From Micromonospora sp. WMMD1082 (GTDB lineage Bacteria > Actinomycetota > Actinomycetes > Mycobacteriales > Micromonosporaceae), in NCBI RefSeq assembly GCF_029626175.1, contig NZ_JARUBM010000002.1:5411001-5475000 (forward strand): a stretch of DNA of 64,000 nt, written 5' to 3'. Each line of letters starts with the position of its first letter. Position 1 is the first letter of the stretch. The notes beneath the pieces are model-generated. The model ran no database searches, was not told the origin of the DNA, and worked only from the letters and a program-made list of their open reading frames with translations. This document shows positions 33,620 to 43,214 of the stretch, one piece after another. The position numbers and the translations under genes were made by a program.

Positions 33620-34395
33620 GCGTGCCGGGCGGACAGCCAGCCCAGCGCCTGCTCCACGGTGGCCACCGCCGTCGAGGAGGCGATCGCGGCCGGGCGGTCG
33701 ATCATCAGCACGGGCAGCCCGAGCCGGCGGGCCGCGGCGAGTTTCGCCTCGGTGAGCGGGCCACCGCTGTCCTTGGTCACCAGCACGTCGATCCGGTGGG
33801 CGCGGATCAGGTCCAGCTCGCCGTCGACGGTATACGGGCCGCGACTGCGCAGCAGCCGGACGTGGGCGGGCACCGGCCCGGCGGGCGCGTCGACGACCCG
33901 GGCGAGGAACCACAGCCCGGTCAGTGGCAGGAATGCCGGCAGGCTCTGCCGGCCGGTGGTCAGCAGCACCCGTCGACCGAGCGCGGGCAGCGCGCGTACC
34001 GCGGCGTCCACGTCGGGCACCCGGTGCCACCGGTCGCCGTGCCGCGCCGACCAGCCCGGTCGCTCCAGCCGCAGATGCGGTACGCCGACGGTGGCGGCGG
34101 CGTCGACCGCGGCGACCCGCATCCGGGCGGCGTACGGGTGGGTCGCGTCCACCACCGCGTCGATGCGGTTCTCGCTGAGCCACCGCGCCAGTCCCGGCGC
34201 ACCGCCGAACCCGCCGATGCGTACCTCGCCCACCGGCAGCCGGGGATCGGCGACCCGGCCGGCCAGCGAGGAGATCACCGTGGTCGCCGGCTCGTCGGCG
34301 AGCCGGGCGGCGAGGGCCCGTGCCTCGGCGGTGCCACCGAGGATGAGGACCCGTCGCCGGCCGGCCGTACCGCTACGCGGGGTCGGCGCCGACAC
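33607..34395 (-). CDS. cobK: precorrin-6A reductase
   Basis: NADPH-dependent reduction of precorrin-6A to 6B (262 residues). N-terminal RRVLILGGTAEARALA is the dinucleotide-binding strand; VVDATHPYAARM and RPGW are typical of CobK/CbiJ. The GTG start with AGAGGG upstream lies 23 bases inside the end of cbtA, so it is probably translated from the cbtB-cbtA-cobK transcript and thereby placed under the same riboswitch. Confidence 0.93.
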   Translation of the reverse strand: MSAPTPRSGTAGRRRVLILGGTAEARALAARLADEPATTVISSLAGRVADPRLPVGEVRIGGFGGAPGLARWLSENRIDAVVDATHPYAARMRVAAVDAAATVGVPHLRLERPGWSARHGDRWHRVPDVDAAVRALPALGRRVLLTTGRQSLPAFLPLTGLWFLARVVDAPAGPVPAHVRLLRSRGPYTVDGELDLIRAHRIDVLVTKDSGGPLTEAKLAAARRLGLPVLMIDRPAAIASSTAVATVEQALGWLSARHAQPG

Positions 34396-35134
34396 GCGCC
34401 CTCTCGGCCGGGACGGTGGGCGCCCTCCTGGCGGGCCCGACGAGCGCGCCGAAGAGCAGCCCCAGCACGGTCCAGGTGACGAGTTGGGTGCCGAGCGAGG
34501 CGAGCCGGAACTCCCAGAGCACGAGCGCGGGGAAGCCGTCGGGGACCTCGCTGATCGTCGGTAGGGCGAACTGGACGACGGCGATGAGCACGACGTAGGC
34601 GCCCACGGCGGCGATGGTGGCGTTCCAGACACCGTAGCGAGGGCGCAGCCACCGTCCGAGGTGGAGGGCGAGGAGAGCACCGGCCACCGCGATGACGATC
34701 ATGAGGAAGTACAGGCCGGTCCGCTGGCCGAGGGTGTCCGGATCACCGGTGGCCGGCGGGTTGGCCGGGTACGTGAGGAACGGGACGAACGCGATGGTCA
34801 CGAAGCCGCCGAGTGCGACGAGCGCGGCGGTCGCCCGGGGGCTGAAGCGGCCGATCCGGCCGTACGCGACCGCGAAGGCGAGGGCGAACAGGCCACCGAG
34901 CGCGACACCGTACACCAGCGTGGCGGTGGCCAGGCCGACCGTGCTCTGCACCGTGCGGCTGACCAGTTCGGGCTCGTCGTCGCCGCCGTGACCGTGCGCG
35001 GCGGCCTGCGTGGCCTCGAAGTCGATGGCCTGCCCGACCGGGCCCTCACCGACGAGGACGGCGAAGACGAAGGCGGCGAGACCGGCGGCGAGGCCGACGA
35101 GCATGCCCCGGACGAGAAGCGAGCGTGTGGACAT
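34373..35134 (-). CDS. cbtA: CbtA family cobalt transporter
   Basis: Membrane protein of 253 residues with about five to six spans and a His/Asp-rich loop (AAHGHGGDDEPE, about 46-58) that could bind cobalt. CbtA/CbtB were identified by comparative genomics as B12-riboswitch-linked cobalt transporters; biochemical proof for this family is limited. ATG start with GGGAG eight bases upstream; 20 bases after cbtB. Confidence 0.9.
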   Translation of the reverse strand: MSTRSLLVRGMLVGLAAGLAAFVFAVLVGEGPVGQAIDFEATQAAAHGHGGDDEPELVSRTVQSTVGLATATLVYGVALGGLFALAFAVAYGRIGRFSPRATAALVALGGFVTIAFVPFLTYPANPPATGDPDTLGQRTGLYFLMIVIAVAGALLALHLGRWLRPRYGVWNATIAAVGAYVVLIAVVQFALPTISEVPDGFPALVLWEFRLASLGTQLVTWTVLGLLFGALVGPARRAPTVPAERARVGADPA

Positions 35135-35154
35135 GATGGAGTCTCCCGCCGGGC

Positions 35155-35373
35155 TCAGTGACACGGGAAACCGAGCAGGTGGCGGCCATCGTGCACGAAC
35201 TCGTGCAGCACTTCGCCGGAGAACACGGCGAGCACGCCCTGTTCCACGCCGACGAAGTAGAGCAGCACGGCCGCGAGCACCGTGCCGAAGACGGCCCACG
35301 GCGCGATCTCACGCAACGGAATGGCGGCCGGTCGGGGTACGGCGGCGGGGGTGGGTAGTGACACGTCGGCCAT
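35155..35373 (-). CDS. cbtB: CbtB, small cobalt transporter subunit
   Basis: Protein of 72 residues with a single membrane span (PWAVFGTVLAAVLLYFVGVEQ) and a His-rich C-terminus (HEFVHDGRHLLGFPCH) typical of CbtB. The ATG has GAGGAGG upstream; the frame continues 29 codons upstream into the riboswitch but is not coding there. First gene of cbtB-cbtA-cobK. Confidence 0.92.
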   Translation of the reverse strand: MADVSLPTPAAVPRPAAIPLREIAPWAVFGTVLAAVLLYFVGVEQGVLAVFSGEVLHEFVHDGRHLLGFPCH

Positions 35374-35417
35374 GACAGCGACCTCCTCGGGATCACGCGT
35401 CCCATAGCGGGTTCGGC

Positions 35418-35525
35418 GACGGGGGAGGGTCTGACTCCCGGCCAGGGCAGCTGAGCCCATGACCGGTTACAGTGGCGCGACCGTGCCGGAGTCTCACCGG
35501 CTTCCTCCCACGTCGCTGTGCCCCC
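35418..35525 (-). promoter_or_regulatory. cobalamin riboswitch upstream of cbtB
   Basis: Minus strand reads GGAAGCCGGTGAGACTCCGG, GGTCGCGCCACTGTAACCGG and GGGAGTCAGACCCTCCC, the conserved B12 core with short variable arm. It lies about 45 bases before the cbtB start and should repress cobalt uptake and cobK in the presence of cobalamin. Confidence 0.92.
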
Positions 35526-35624
35526 GGACGCTACGGCCGGCCGGGCGGGGGTGTCAACGCGCCGACACGAACCGCAGTGGGCCGGAAGGCACCCGCCGGC
35601 ACCGAGGGGCGGAGGTCAGAAGCC

Positions 35625-36227
35625 ATGAAGACCCGGCTGGTGCTGGTCAGCCACGCGCCCACGGCGGCCACCCGGGCGGTCGCCTTTCCCCGGGACGAGC
35701 CCCTCGACGCGCATGGGCTGGCCGACGCGACCGCCCTGGCCCAGCTGCTGCCCCGGGCCGACGAGGTCCGCTGCGGGCCGGCGCGGCGCTGCGTGCAGAC
35801 CGCCGCCGCGCTCGGGCTCGCGCCGACCGTCGACGACGGGTTGCGCGACGCCGATCTCGGCCGCTGGGCCGGTCGTACGCTCGACGACCTGGTGGCCGAG
35901 CGGCCGGCCGAGGTCGAGTCGTGGCTGACCGAGGCGCGGGCGGCCCCGCACGGCGGCGAATCGCTGCACGACCTGCTCGACCGGACCGGCCACTGGCTGC
36001 GTGCCGTGCCCGGCACCGTACGCACGCTCGTCGCGGTCACCCATCCGATGGTGATCCGTGCCCTGGTGGTGAACGCGATCGGCGCCGGGCCGGCATCGTT
36101 CTGGCGGATCGACATCGCGCCGCTGACCGCGACCGTGCTCCGCGGCGACCCCGGGCGCTGGACGCTGCGGACGACGGCGGGCCGGCTGGACCACGCGGGG
36201 CGTCCAGGGCGACGACGCGCGCCGTGA
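35625..36227 (+). CDS. CobC-like histidine phosphatase family protein
   Basis: Phosphoglycerate-mutase-fold protein of 200 residues, by context an alpha-ribazole phosphatase for the lower ligand of cobalamin. The usual RHG active-site triplet reads S-H-A (LVLVSHAPTAATRA), the second catalytic His is in AVTHPMVIRA, and the E (GGESLHD) is present. Actinobacterial members next to cob genes often show this variant, so it may be a distinct subfamily with altered chemistry. ATG with GGAGG upstream. The gene diverges from the cbt operon. Confidence 0.82.
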   Translation: MKTRLVLVSHAPTAATRAVAFPRDEPLDAHGLADATALAQLLPRADEVRCGPARRCVQTAAALGLAPTVDDGLRDADLGRWAGRTLDDLVAERPAEVESWLTEARAAPHGGESLHDLLDRTGHWLRAVPGTVRTLVAVTHPMVIRALVVNAIGAGPASFWRIDIAPLTATVLRGDPGRWTLRTTAGRLDHAGRPGRRRAP

Positions 36228-36302
36228 GCGACCCGGCGCTGTGACTCGCCCGACACACCATCTGGTGTTGCCAACTTTCTGCTGTGCCCATATATGGTGT
36301 TA

Positions 36303-36487
36303 GCCGCAGCTGGTTCGACCGTCAATCCACGGTGGTCGAGGCAACAGGGAACCCGGTGGAAGTCCGGGACTGCCCCGCAGCGGTGAGTGGGAACGACCGC
36401 CGTCACACAAGCACTGGGCCCGCCGGGTCTGGGAAGCGACGGCCAGTAGACGCGAGCACGACGCCCACGAGTCCGAAGACCTGCCAG
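36303..36487 (+). promoter_or_regulatory. cobalamin riboswitch upstream of nrdA
   Basis: Long-type element: AGGGAACCCGGTGGAAGTCC, GGGACTGCCCCGCAGCGGTG, GTCTGGGAAGCGACGGCCAG and CCCACGAGTCCGAAGACCTG occur in order. In Streptomyces a B12 riboswitch is known to repress the class Ia nrdABS operon, and this arrangement matches. It is nearly identical in its core to the element before metE. About 150 bases separate it from the nrdA start. Confidence 0.95.
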
Positions 36488-36636
36488 TGCGCCGCACGCG
36501 TCGCGTGCGGCGGTCGAAGGCCGCGCGGGACGGCCGACGCCACCAGCTGGTCAGCCGGGCAAGCCTGCCGTCGGGTGACCGGCGGCGTCCTCCCTGCGCG
36601 CCCTCGACCTTGGGGACGGGCGTGAGGAGGGGGACC

Positions 36637-39024
36637 GTGACGGTGACCCAGGAGCAGGCGGGGCCGGAGCTACGCCGGCACGTGATGCAGGTCCGCAAGC
36701 GGAACGGCGCCACCGAGCCGGTGGACGTCAACAAGATCGTCAAGGCGGTGGAGCGCTGGGTCGCCGACCTGGACGAGATCGATCCGCTGCGGGTGGCGAC
36801 GAAGACGATCAGCGGCCTGTACGACGGCGCCACCACCGCCGAGCTGGACAAGCTGTCGATCCAGACGGCGGCGGAGCTGATCGGCGAGGAGCCGCAGTAC
36901 TCGAAGCTGGCCGCCCGACTGCTGGCCGCGTACGTGGACAAGGAGGTGCGCGGGCAGCAGGTGGCGAGCTTCAGCCAGTCGATCCGGTACGCGCACGGCC
37001 TGGGGCTGATCGGCGACGGCACCGCGGAGTTCGTGGCCCGCAACGCGCGCAAGCTGGACGACGCCATCGACCCGGATGGTGACCTGCGGTTCGAGTACTT
37101 CGGCCTGCGTACGGTCGCGGACCGGTACCTGCTGCGGCATCCGGAGACCCGGCTGGTGGTGGAGACCCCGCAGTACTGGCTGCTGCGGGTCGCCTGCGGG
37201 CTCTCCGAGTCGCCGGGCGAGGCGATCGACTTCTACCGGCTGATGTCGAGCCTGGCCTACCTGCCGAGTTCACCGACGCTGTTCAACTCCGGTACCCGGC
37301 ACACCCAGATGTCGTCGTGTTTCCTGGTCGACTCGCCGCGCGACGAACTGGACTCGATCTACGAGCGCTATCACCAGGTCGCGAAGCTGTCGAAGTTCTC
37401 CGGCGGCATCGGCATCTCCTGGTCGCGGGTGCGGGGTCGTGGCGCGTTGATCCGGGGGACCAACGGCCGGTCGAACGGCATCGTGCCGTTTCTCAAGACG
37501 CTCGACGCCGGGGTGGCGGCGGTCAACCAGGGCGGCCGTCGCAAGGGCGCGGCCTGCGTGTACCTGGAGCCGTGGCATCCGGACATCGAGGAGTTCCTGG
37601 AGCTGCGGGACAACACCGGCGAGGAGTCCCGGCGTACGCACAACCTGAACCTGGCCAACTGGATCCCGGACGAGTTCATGCGGCGGGTCGAGGCGGACGG
37701 CGACTGGTCGCTGATCGACCCCTCCGAGGCGCCGGAGCTGCCCGACCTGTTCGGCGAGGCGTTCGACGAGGCGTACCGGGCGGCGGAGAAGAAGGCGGTC
37801 CGGACCGTCAAGGCCCGCGAGCTGTACGGGCGGATGATGCGCACCCTCGCGCAGACCGGCAACGGGTGGATGACGTTCAAGGACGCCTCGAACCGGCTGT
37901 CCAACCAGACCGGCGGGCCGGGCAACACCATCCATCTGTCCAATCTGTGCACCGAGATCCTGGAGGTCAACGACGACGCCGAGACCGCGGTCTGCAACCT
38001 GGGGTCGGTCAACCTGGGCGCGCACGTCACCGCCGACGGGGTCGACTGGGAGCGGCTGCGCGCGACCGTCCGCACGGCGGTGGTCTTCCTCGACCGGGTG
38101 ATCGACATCAACTACTACCCGGCCGAGCAGGCCGCCGCGTCGAACCCCCGCTGGCGCCCCGTCGGGCTCGGGCTGATGGGTCTGCAGGACGCGTTCTTCA
38201 CGCTGCGGCTGCCGTTCGACTCCGCGCAGGCCCGGGAGCTGTCGACCCGGGTGCAGGAGGAGGTCTTCCTGACCGCGCTGGAGACGTCGGCCGGGCTCGC
38301 CGAGCGGTTCGGCCCGCATCCGGCGTACGCCGAGACCCGGGCGGCCCGGGGCGAGTTGCACCCCGACCTCTGGGGCGCCGACGTCACCCAGGTGCCGCGG
38401 TGGGCCGCGCTGCGCGAGACGATCGCCGCACACGGCCTGCGGAACTCGCTGCTGGTGGCGATCGCGCCGACCGCGACGATCGCCTCGATCGCCGGCTGCT
38501 ACGAGTGCATCGAACCGCAGGTGTCCAACCTGTTCAAGCGGGAGACGATGTCCGGGGAGTTCCTCCAGATCAACACCTATCTGGTCCGCGAGCTGAAGGC
38601 GCGCGGGCTCTGGACGGCACCCATCCGCGAGCAGATCAAACGCGCCGAAGGGTCGGTACAGGCCATCGCCGAGCTGCCGACGGACGTGCGGGAGCTGTTC
38701 CGTACCGCGTGGGAGTTGCCGCAGCGGGCCCTGATCGACCTGGCGGCGGCCCGCGCGCCGTACATCGACCAGTCGCAGTCGCTGAACCTGTTCATGAGCG
38801 CGCCGACCATCGGCAAGCTCTCCTCGATGTACCTGTACGCCTGGAAGTCCGGGCTGAAGACCACCTACTACCTGCGTTCGCGCCCGGCGACGCGGATCCA
38901 GCAGGCCACCGTCGCCGTCACGCCGACCGCCACCCGGGCGGTCACACCGCTCGTCACGGTGACCGACGACGAGGCGCTGGCCTGCTCCCTGGAAAACCCC
39001 GAAAGCTGCGAGGCATGCCAATGA
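36637..39024 (+). CDS. nrdA: class Ia ribonucleoside-diphosphate reductase alpha subunit
   Basis: Catalytic subunit (795 residues). N-terminal ATP-cone (about 17-105) for allosteric activity control; catalytic core with C228 (MSSCFL) and C453 (CNLGSVNLG) as the redox pair, radical Cys C438 (NLCTEI) with N and E nearby; C-terminal shuttle cysteines C791 and C794 (CEACQ) reduced by thioredoxin or NrdH. GTG is chosen for the AGGAGG six bases upstream. The stop overlaps nrdB as ATGA. Control by the upstream riboswitch implies that a B12-dependent class II enzyme (NrdJ) exists elsewhere. Confidence 0.95.
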   Translation: MTVTQEQAGPELRRHVMQVRKRNGATEPVDVNKIVKAVERWVADLDEIDPLRVATKTISGLYDGATTAELDKLSIQTAAELIGEEPQYSKLAARLLAAYVDKEVRGQQVASFSQSIRYAHGLGLIGDGTAEFVARNARKLDDAIDPDGDLRFEYFGLRTVADRYLLRHPETRLVVETPQYWLLRVACGLSESPGEAIDFYRLMSSLAYLPSSPTLFNSGTRHTQMSSCFLVDSPRDELDSIYERYHQVAKLSKFSGGIGISWSRVRGRGALIRGTNGRSNGIVPFLKTLDAGVAAVNQGGRRKGAACVYLEPWHPDIEEFLELRDNTGEESRRTHNLNLANWIPDEFMRRVEADGDWSLIDPSEAPELPDLFGEAFDEAYRAAEKKAVRTVKARELYGRMMRTLAQTGNGWMTFKDASNRLSNQTGGPGNTIHLSNLCTEILEVNDDAETAVCNLGSVNLGAHVTADGVDWERLRATVRTAVVFLDRVIDINYYPAEQAAASNPRWRPVGLGLMGLQDAFFTLRLPFDSAQARELSTRVQEEVFLTALETSAGLAERFGPHPAYAETRAARGELHPDLWGADVTQVPRWAALRETIAAHGLRNSLLVAIAPTATIASIAGCYECIEPQVSNLFKRETMSGEFLQINTYLVRELKARGLWTAPIREQIKRAEGSVQAIAELPTDVRELFRTAWELPQRALIDLAAARAPYIDQSQSLNLFMSAPTIGKLSSMYLYAWKSGLKTTYYLRSRPATRIQQATVAVTPTATRAVTPLVTVTDDEALACSLENPESCEACQ

Positions 39025-40070
39025 CCACCGTTTCCGAACCCAGCACCAGCACCAGCAGCGCCGGCTCGCGGCACCTGCTGCTCGACCCGGGCATGGACCT
39101 GACCCTGCGGCCGATGCGCTACCCGCACTTCTTCGACCGGTTCCGGGACGCGATCAAGAACACCTGGACCGTCGAGGAGGTCGACCTGCACTCCGACCTC
39201 GCCGACCTGGCCAAGCTGTCCCCGGCGGAGCGGCACCTGGTCAGCCGGCTGGTGGCGTTCTTCGCCACCGGCGACACCATCGTCGCCAACAACCTGGTGC
39301 TCAACCTCTACCAGCACGTCAACAGCCCCGAGGGTCGGCTCTACCTGTCCCGCCAGCTGTTCGAGGAGGCGGTGCACGTCCAGTTCTACCTCAACCTGCT
39401 GGACACCTACGTGCCCGACGAGCAGGAGCGGTACGAGGCGTTCGCCGCGGTGGAGAACATCCCGTCGATCCGCCGCAAGGCCGAGTTCTGCTTCCGCTGG
39501 ATCGACTCGATCTTCGAGCTGCGGGAGCTGAGGACGCGGGACGACCGGCGGGCGTTCCTGCTGAACCTGATCTGCTTCGCGGCCTGCATTGAGGGCTTGT
39601 TCTTCTACGGCGCGTTCGCCTACGTCTACTTCCTGCGGTCCCGGGGGGTGCTGCACGGTCTCGCCTCCGGCACCAACTGGGTGTTCCGCGACGAGTCGAT
39701 GCACATGGCCTTCGCCTTCGACGTGGTCGACACCGTGCGCCGGGAGGAGCCGGACCTGTTCGACGACGACCTCGCCGGCCAGGTACGCGAGATGCTCGCC
39801 GAGGCGGTCGAGTGCGAGGTGCAGTTCGCCGAGGACCTGCTCGAACAGGGCGTGTCCGGGCTCTCCCTGACCGACATGCGCGAGTACCTCCAGCACGTGG
39901 CCGACCGCCGGCTCGCGCAGCTCGACATCGCACCGCTGTACGGGTCGAAGAACCCGTTCGCCTTCATGGAGTTGCAGGACGTGCAGGAGCTGTCCAACTT
40001 CTTCGAGCGGCGGGTGTCGGCGTACCAGGTCGGGGTGACCGGCACGGTCGCCTTCGACGACGACTTCTGA
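39021..40070 (+). CDS. nrdB: class Ia ribonucleotide reductase beta subunit
   Basis: Radical-generating subunit (349 residues). The di-iron/radical motif E116-x2-H119-x3-Y123 is seen in FEEAVHVQFY, and the second metal motif in FRDESMHMAF; the radical-carrying Tyr is present. C-terminal tail is acidic (FDDDF), as expected for binding NrdA. ATG overlaps the nrdA stop; an in-frame ATG two codons upstream is less likely. A hairpin follows 16 bases after the stop. No nrdR/nrdS gene follows. Confidence 0.95.
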   Translation: MTTVSEPSTSTSSAGSRHLLLDPGMDLTLRPMRYPHFFDRFRDAIKNTWTVEEVDLHSDLADLAKLSPAERHLVSRLVAFFATGDTIVANNLVLNLYQHVNSPEGRLYLSRQLFEEAVHVQFYLNLLDTYVPDEQERYEAFAAVENIPSIRRKAEFCFRWIDSIFELRELRTRDDRRAFLLNLICFAACIEGLFFYGAFAYVYFLRSRGVLHGLASGTNWVFRDESMHMAFAFDVVDTVRREEPDLFDDDLAGQVREMLAEAVECEVQFAEDLLEQGVSGLSLTDMREYLQHVADRRLAQLDIAPLYGSKNPFAFMELQDVQELSNFFERRVSAYQVGVTGTVAFDDDF

Positions 40071-40086
40071 CCGACGCCGCACCAAC

Positions 40087-40126
40087 GGCCGCCCGGTGAC
40101 GATCTTCTCGATCTCGCCGGGCGGCC
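40087..40126 (+). terminator. nrdAB terminator
   Basis: 10-bp stem GGCCGCCCGG/CCGGGCGGCC with a 20-base loop shortly after the nrdB stop. Confidence 0.75.
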
Positions 40127-40144
40127 CGCGGGGCGCATATGATG

Positions 40145-40353
40145 GTCAACGGTGTTGGTTCGTCCCGGCCCTGGCGGTGGGGACGTCGTAAGAGGGAACC
40201 CGGTGCGAGACCGGGACTGCCCCGCAGCGGTGAGTGGGAACGACCGCCGTCAACAGAGCACTGGACCGCGAGGTCTGGGAAGCGACGGCCAGTAGGCGAC
40301 CCGGTGTCACGAGGTGACCCGGTGTCAGGCCCACGAGTCCGAAGACCTGCCAG
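40145..40353 (+). promoter_or_regulatory. cobalamin riboswitch upstream of metE
   Basis: Long-type element with AGGGAACCCGGTGCGAGACC, GGGACTGCCCCGCAGCGGTG, GTCTGGGAAGCGACGGCCAG and CCCACGAGTCCGAAGACCTG. The core matches the nrdA element over about 40 consecutive bases. A 12-base direct repeat GACCCGGTGTCA occurs twice in the variable arm just before the last conserved block. Repression of MetE by B12 riboswitches is well established. Confidence 0.95.
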
Positions 40354-40476
40354 CGCTGCGCACGCCGCCGGTGTGCGCCGTCGGCGGCCTCTCGGGAGGG
40401 CCAGGGCGGAAGCCGGTACCCGACCTACCTGCCTCCCCTCCCGTGCCGCCGGGCACTTCGAGGGAAGGACCCCTGG

Positions 40477-42714
40477 ATGACCACCGCATTTGGTCGCAGC
40501 ACCGTGCTCGGCTACCCGCGCATCGGCCCCCACCGCGAGCTGAAGAAGGCCGTGGAGGCGTACTGGGCCGGCACCGTCGACGCCGGCGATCTGGAGAGCA
40601 CCGCCGCCCGGCTCCGGGCCGAGGTCTGGCGTACGCTGCGCGATGCCCGCCTCGACGCGATCCCGTCGAACACCTTCTCCTACTACGACCACGTGCTCGA
40701 CACCGCCGTGGCCGTCGGCGCGATCCCGGCCCGGTTCGCCCGGCTGGGCCTGTCGGCGCTGGACACGTACTTCGCCATGGCCCGGGGCGTCGACGCCGAG
40801 CCGGCGCTGGAGCTGACGAAGTGGTTCGACACCAACTACCACTACCTGGTGCCGGAGATCGGCGCCGACACCGTCTTCACCGCGAACCCGGCGAAGGCGC
40901 TGGGCGAGTACGCCGAGGCCCGCGAGCTGGGCATCACCACCCGACCGGTGCTCGTCGGGCCGGCCACGTTCCTGCTGCTGGCCAAGGGCGACGATCCGTT
41001 CGCCCGCCTCGACGACCTGGTCGAGACGTACGCCCGGATCCTCACCGCGCTGGCCGAGGCGGGGGTTGCCTGGGTGCAGCTGGACGAGCCCGCCTACGTC
41101 GCCGACCGTAGCCCGGCGGAGATCGACGCCCTTCGCCGCGCGTACACCCGGCTCGGTGAGCTGGCGCGGCGGCCGCAGATCTTCGTGGCGACCTACTTCG
41201 GCGAACTCGGCGACGCTCTACCGGCCCTGCTGGACACGCCGGTCGAGGCCATCGGCCTGGACCTGGTCGCCGGGCCGGGCAACCTGCACCGGCTCGCCGC
41301 CGCCGGCCCGCTGGGTGGCCGGACCATCGTCGCCGGCCTGGTCGACGGCCGCAACATCTGGCGTACCGACCTGCGGGCCGCCGTCGCGGCCGGAGCGACG
41401 GTCGCCGGGCTGGCCGACCAGGTCGCGGTGGCCACGTCCTGCTCCCTGCTGCACGTCCCGGTCGACCTGTCCGGCGAGACCCGCCTCGACCCCCAGTTGT
41501 CCGAGCGGCTCGCGTTCGCCCGGCAGAAGGTCGACGAGGTCGTCCTGCTCGGCCGCGCGCTGCGCGACGGCACCACCGCGTTGCCCGCGCCGTTGCCGCC
41601 CATCCCGGCGGCCTGGCGCCACGACGACGTCCGGGGACGCCTGGCCGCGCTGCGCCCCACCGACCGGCAGCGCGGCGACTACGCCAGCCGGGCCGCCCGG
41701 CAGCAGGACCGGCTCGGGCTGCCGGAGTTGCCGACCACCACGATCGGGTCGTTCCCGCAGACCGCCGAGCTGCGCAAGGCCCGGGCCGCGCACCGCGCGG
41801 GCAGCCTCGACGACGCGGGGTACACGGCGCGGATGCGCGCCGAGGTCGAGCACGTCATCCGGCTACAGGAGCGGCTGGGACTGGACGTGCTCGTGCACGG
41901 CGAACCGGAACGCAACGACATGGTGCAGTACTTCGGGGAGCAGCTCGACGGGTTCGCCGCCACCGAGCACGGCTGGGTGCAGTCGTACGGCTCCCGCTGC
42001 GTACGCCCGCCGATCATCTACGGCGACGTGGCGCGGAAGGCGCCGATGACCGTCGCGTGGTCCACCTACGCGCAGTCGCTGACCAGCAAGCCGGTCAAGG
42101 GCATGCTCACCGGCCCGGTCACCATCCTGGCCTGGTCGTTCGTCCGGGACGACCAGCCCTCGGCAGACACCGCCGACCAGGTCGCGCTCGCCCTGCGCGA
42201 CGAGTGCCACGACCTGGAGTCCGCCGGCATCCGGGTCATCCAGGTCGACGAGCCGGCGCTGCGCGAGACGCTGCCGCTGCGCCGGGCCGACCAGCAGGCG
42301 TACCTGGACTGGGCCGTCGCCGCGTTCCGCCTGGCCACCAGCGGCGTCGCCGACGACACGCAGATCCACACCCACCTCTGCTACTCCGAGTTCGGCGAGG
42401 TGATCACCGCCATCGACGCGCTCGACGCCGACGTCACCAGCATCGAGGCGTCCCGCTCCAAGATGGAGGTGCTCGACGACCTCGCCGCGATCGGCTACGG
42501 CCGGGGTGTCGGCCCCGGGGTGTGGGACATCCACTCACCCCGGGTGCCGCCGCAGGACGAAGTCATCGAGGCGCTGCGCCGGGCCGTCGCGGCGGTGCCG
42601 GCCCGGCGGTTGTGGGTGAACCCGGACTGCGGCCTGAAGACCCGCGGCTACCCCGAGGTCGAGGCGTCCCTGCGGCACCTGGTCACGGCCGCCACCGAGG
42701 TACGCGGAACCTGA
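40477..42714 (+). CDS. metE: cobalamin-independent methionine synthase
   Basis: 5-methyltetrahydropteroyltriglutamate-homocysteine methyltransferase of 745 residues with two barrel domains. N-terminal [21 protein letters not shown]-terminal [10 protein letters not shown], with zinc/homocysteine ligands H633 and C635 ([10 protein letters not shown]) and C718 (NPDCGLKTR). ATG with GGGAAGGA upstream, about 120 bases after the riboswitch. The stop codon is part of a 62-bp repeat. Confidence 0.96.
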   Translation: MTTAFGRSTVLGYPRIGPHRELKKAVEAYWAGTVDAGDLESTAARLRAEVWRTLRDARLDAIPSNTFSYYDHVLDTAVAVGAIPARFARLGLSALDTYFAMARGVDAEPALELTKWFDTNYHYLVPEIGADTVFTANPAKALGEYAEARELGITTRPVLVGPATFLLLAKGDDPFARLDDLVETYARILTALAEAGVAWVQLDEPAYVADRSPAEIDALRRAYTRLGELARRPQIFVATYFGELGDALPALLDTPVEAIGLDLVAGPGNLHRLAAAGPLGGRTIVAGLVDGRNIWRTDLRAAVAAGATVAGLADQVAVATSCSLLHVPVDLSGETRLDPQLSERLAFARQKVDEVVLLGRALRDGTTALPAPLPPIPAAWRHDDVRGRLAALRPTDRQRGDYASRAARQQDRLGLPELPTTTIGSFPQTAELRKARAAHRAGSLDDAGYTARMRAEVEHVIRLQERLGLDVLVHGEPERNDMVQYFGEQLDGFAATEHGWVQSYGSRCVRPPIIYGDVARKAPMTVAWSTYAQSLTSKPVKGMLTGPVTILAWSFVRDDQPSADTADQVALALRDECHDLESAGIRVIQVDEPALRETLPLRRADQQAYLDWAVAAFRLATSGVADDTQIHTHLCYSEFGEVITAIDALDADVTSIEASRSKMEVLDDLAAIGYGRGVGPGVWDIHSPRVPPQDEVIEALRRAVAAVPARRLWVNPDCGLKTRGYPEVEASLRHLVTAATEVRGT

Positions 42715-42770
42715 CATCGTTGCGCCGGGCGGTCCTTCCGTACGGGACCGCCCGGCGCGCCACGGCAGGG
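42709..42770. repeat. 62-bp direct repeat, left copy, containing the metE terminator
   Basis: Begins at the last metE codons (ACCTGACATCG) and ends CACGGCAGGG. By hand alignment 53 of 62 bases match the right copy at 44868. It contains a 14-bp perfect terminator stem GCGCCGGGCGGTCC (42722-42758). The two copies bracket the XRE/DUF397 islet. Confidence 0.75.
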
Positions 42771-42938
42771 GCAGCCACTGCACGTTGGCTGCCCACACTG
42801 CCGTACCGCTGTCCGCAACGCTGCCGCCGCGAAGGCGTGGCACCCCGTGTGGTTGTCTGCCGACGATGGCGCTACGGAACTCCACACGTTCTCGGCCGAT
42901 CCGGAGGCGCGGGACAACCGCCCATACGACTGAGATCG

Positions 42939-43214
42939 TCACGCGCCGGCTGGGAGCCTCTTCCGCCTCGGTTGCCCGACCATCACGGGTGTCGGGGCGA
43001 TCCGCAGCCCAGCCGGCTGGACGAAGATGGCCCGCCGGTTGACCGCTTCCCCTGCCGGGTTCAACTCGTAGCCTTCGAGCCAGATCCACCCGTCGTAGGT
43101 GGTCCGATCCAGCACCCGGATCACGCGGAACAGGATCGGCCGGAAGAACTGCACGCTGGCCTCAGGCCCTACACGGAGCAGGTCGCCAGCGCGGAGTGTG
43201 GTCACGGTAGCCAT
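42939..43214 (-). CDS. hypothetical protein, 91 residues
   Basis: Small protein with a beta-rich, positively charged sequence (MATVTTLRAGDLLRVG, DGWIWLEGYELNPAGE, IFVQPAGLRI) and a basic C-terminus (RRKRLP). No function recognised; such proteins are scattered in actinomycete islets next to WhiJ-like regulators. The start overlaps the preceding small gene by 13 bases. Third of three co-directional tiny genes diverging from the XRE regulator. Confidence 0.65.
   Translation of the reverse strand: MATVTTLRAGDLLRVGPEASVQFFRPILFRVIRVLDRTTYDGWIWLEGYELNPAGEAVNRRAIFVQPAGLRIAPTPVMVGQPRRKRLPAGA

Noticed and set aside
42785..43042. Short plus-strand frame in the islet
   Set aside because: Antisense to the 91-residue gene, no ribosome site, no similarity.
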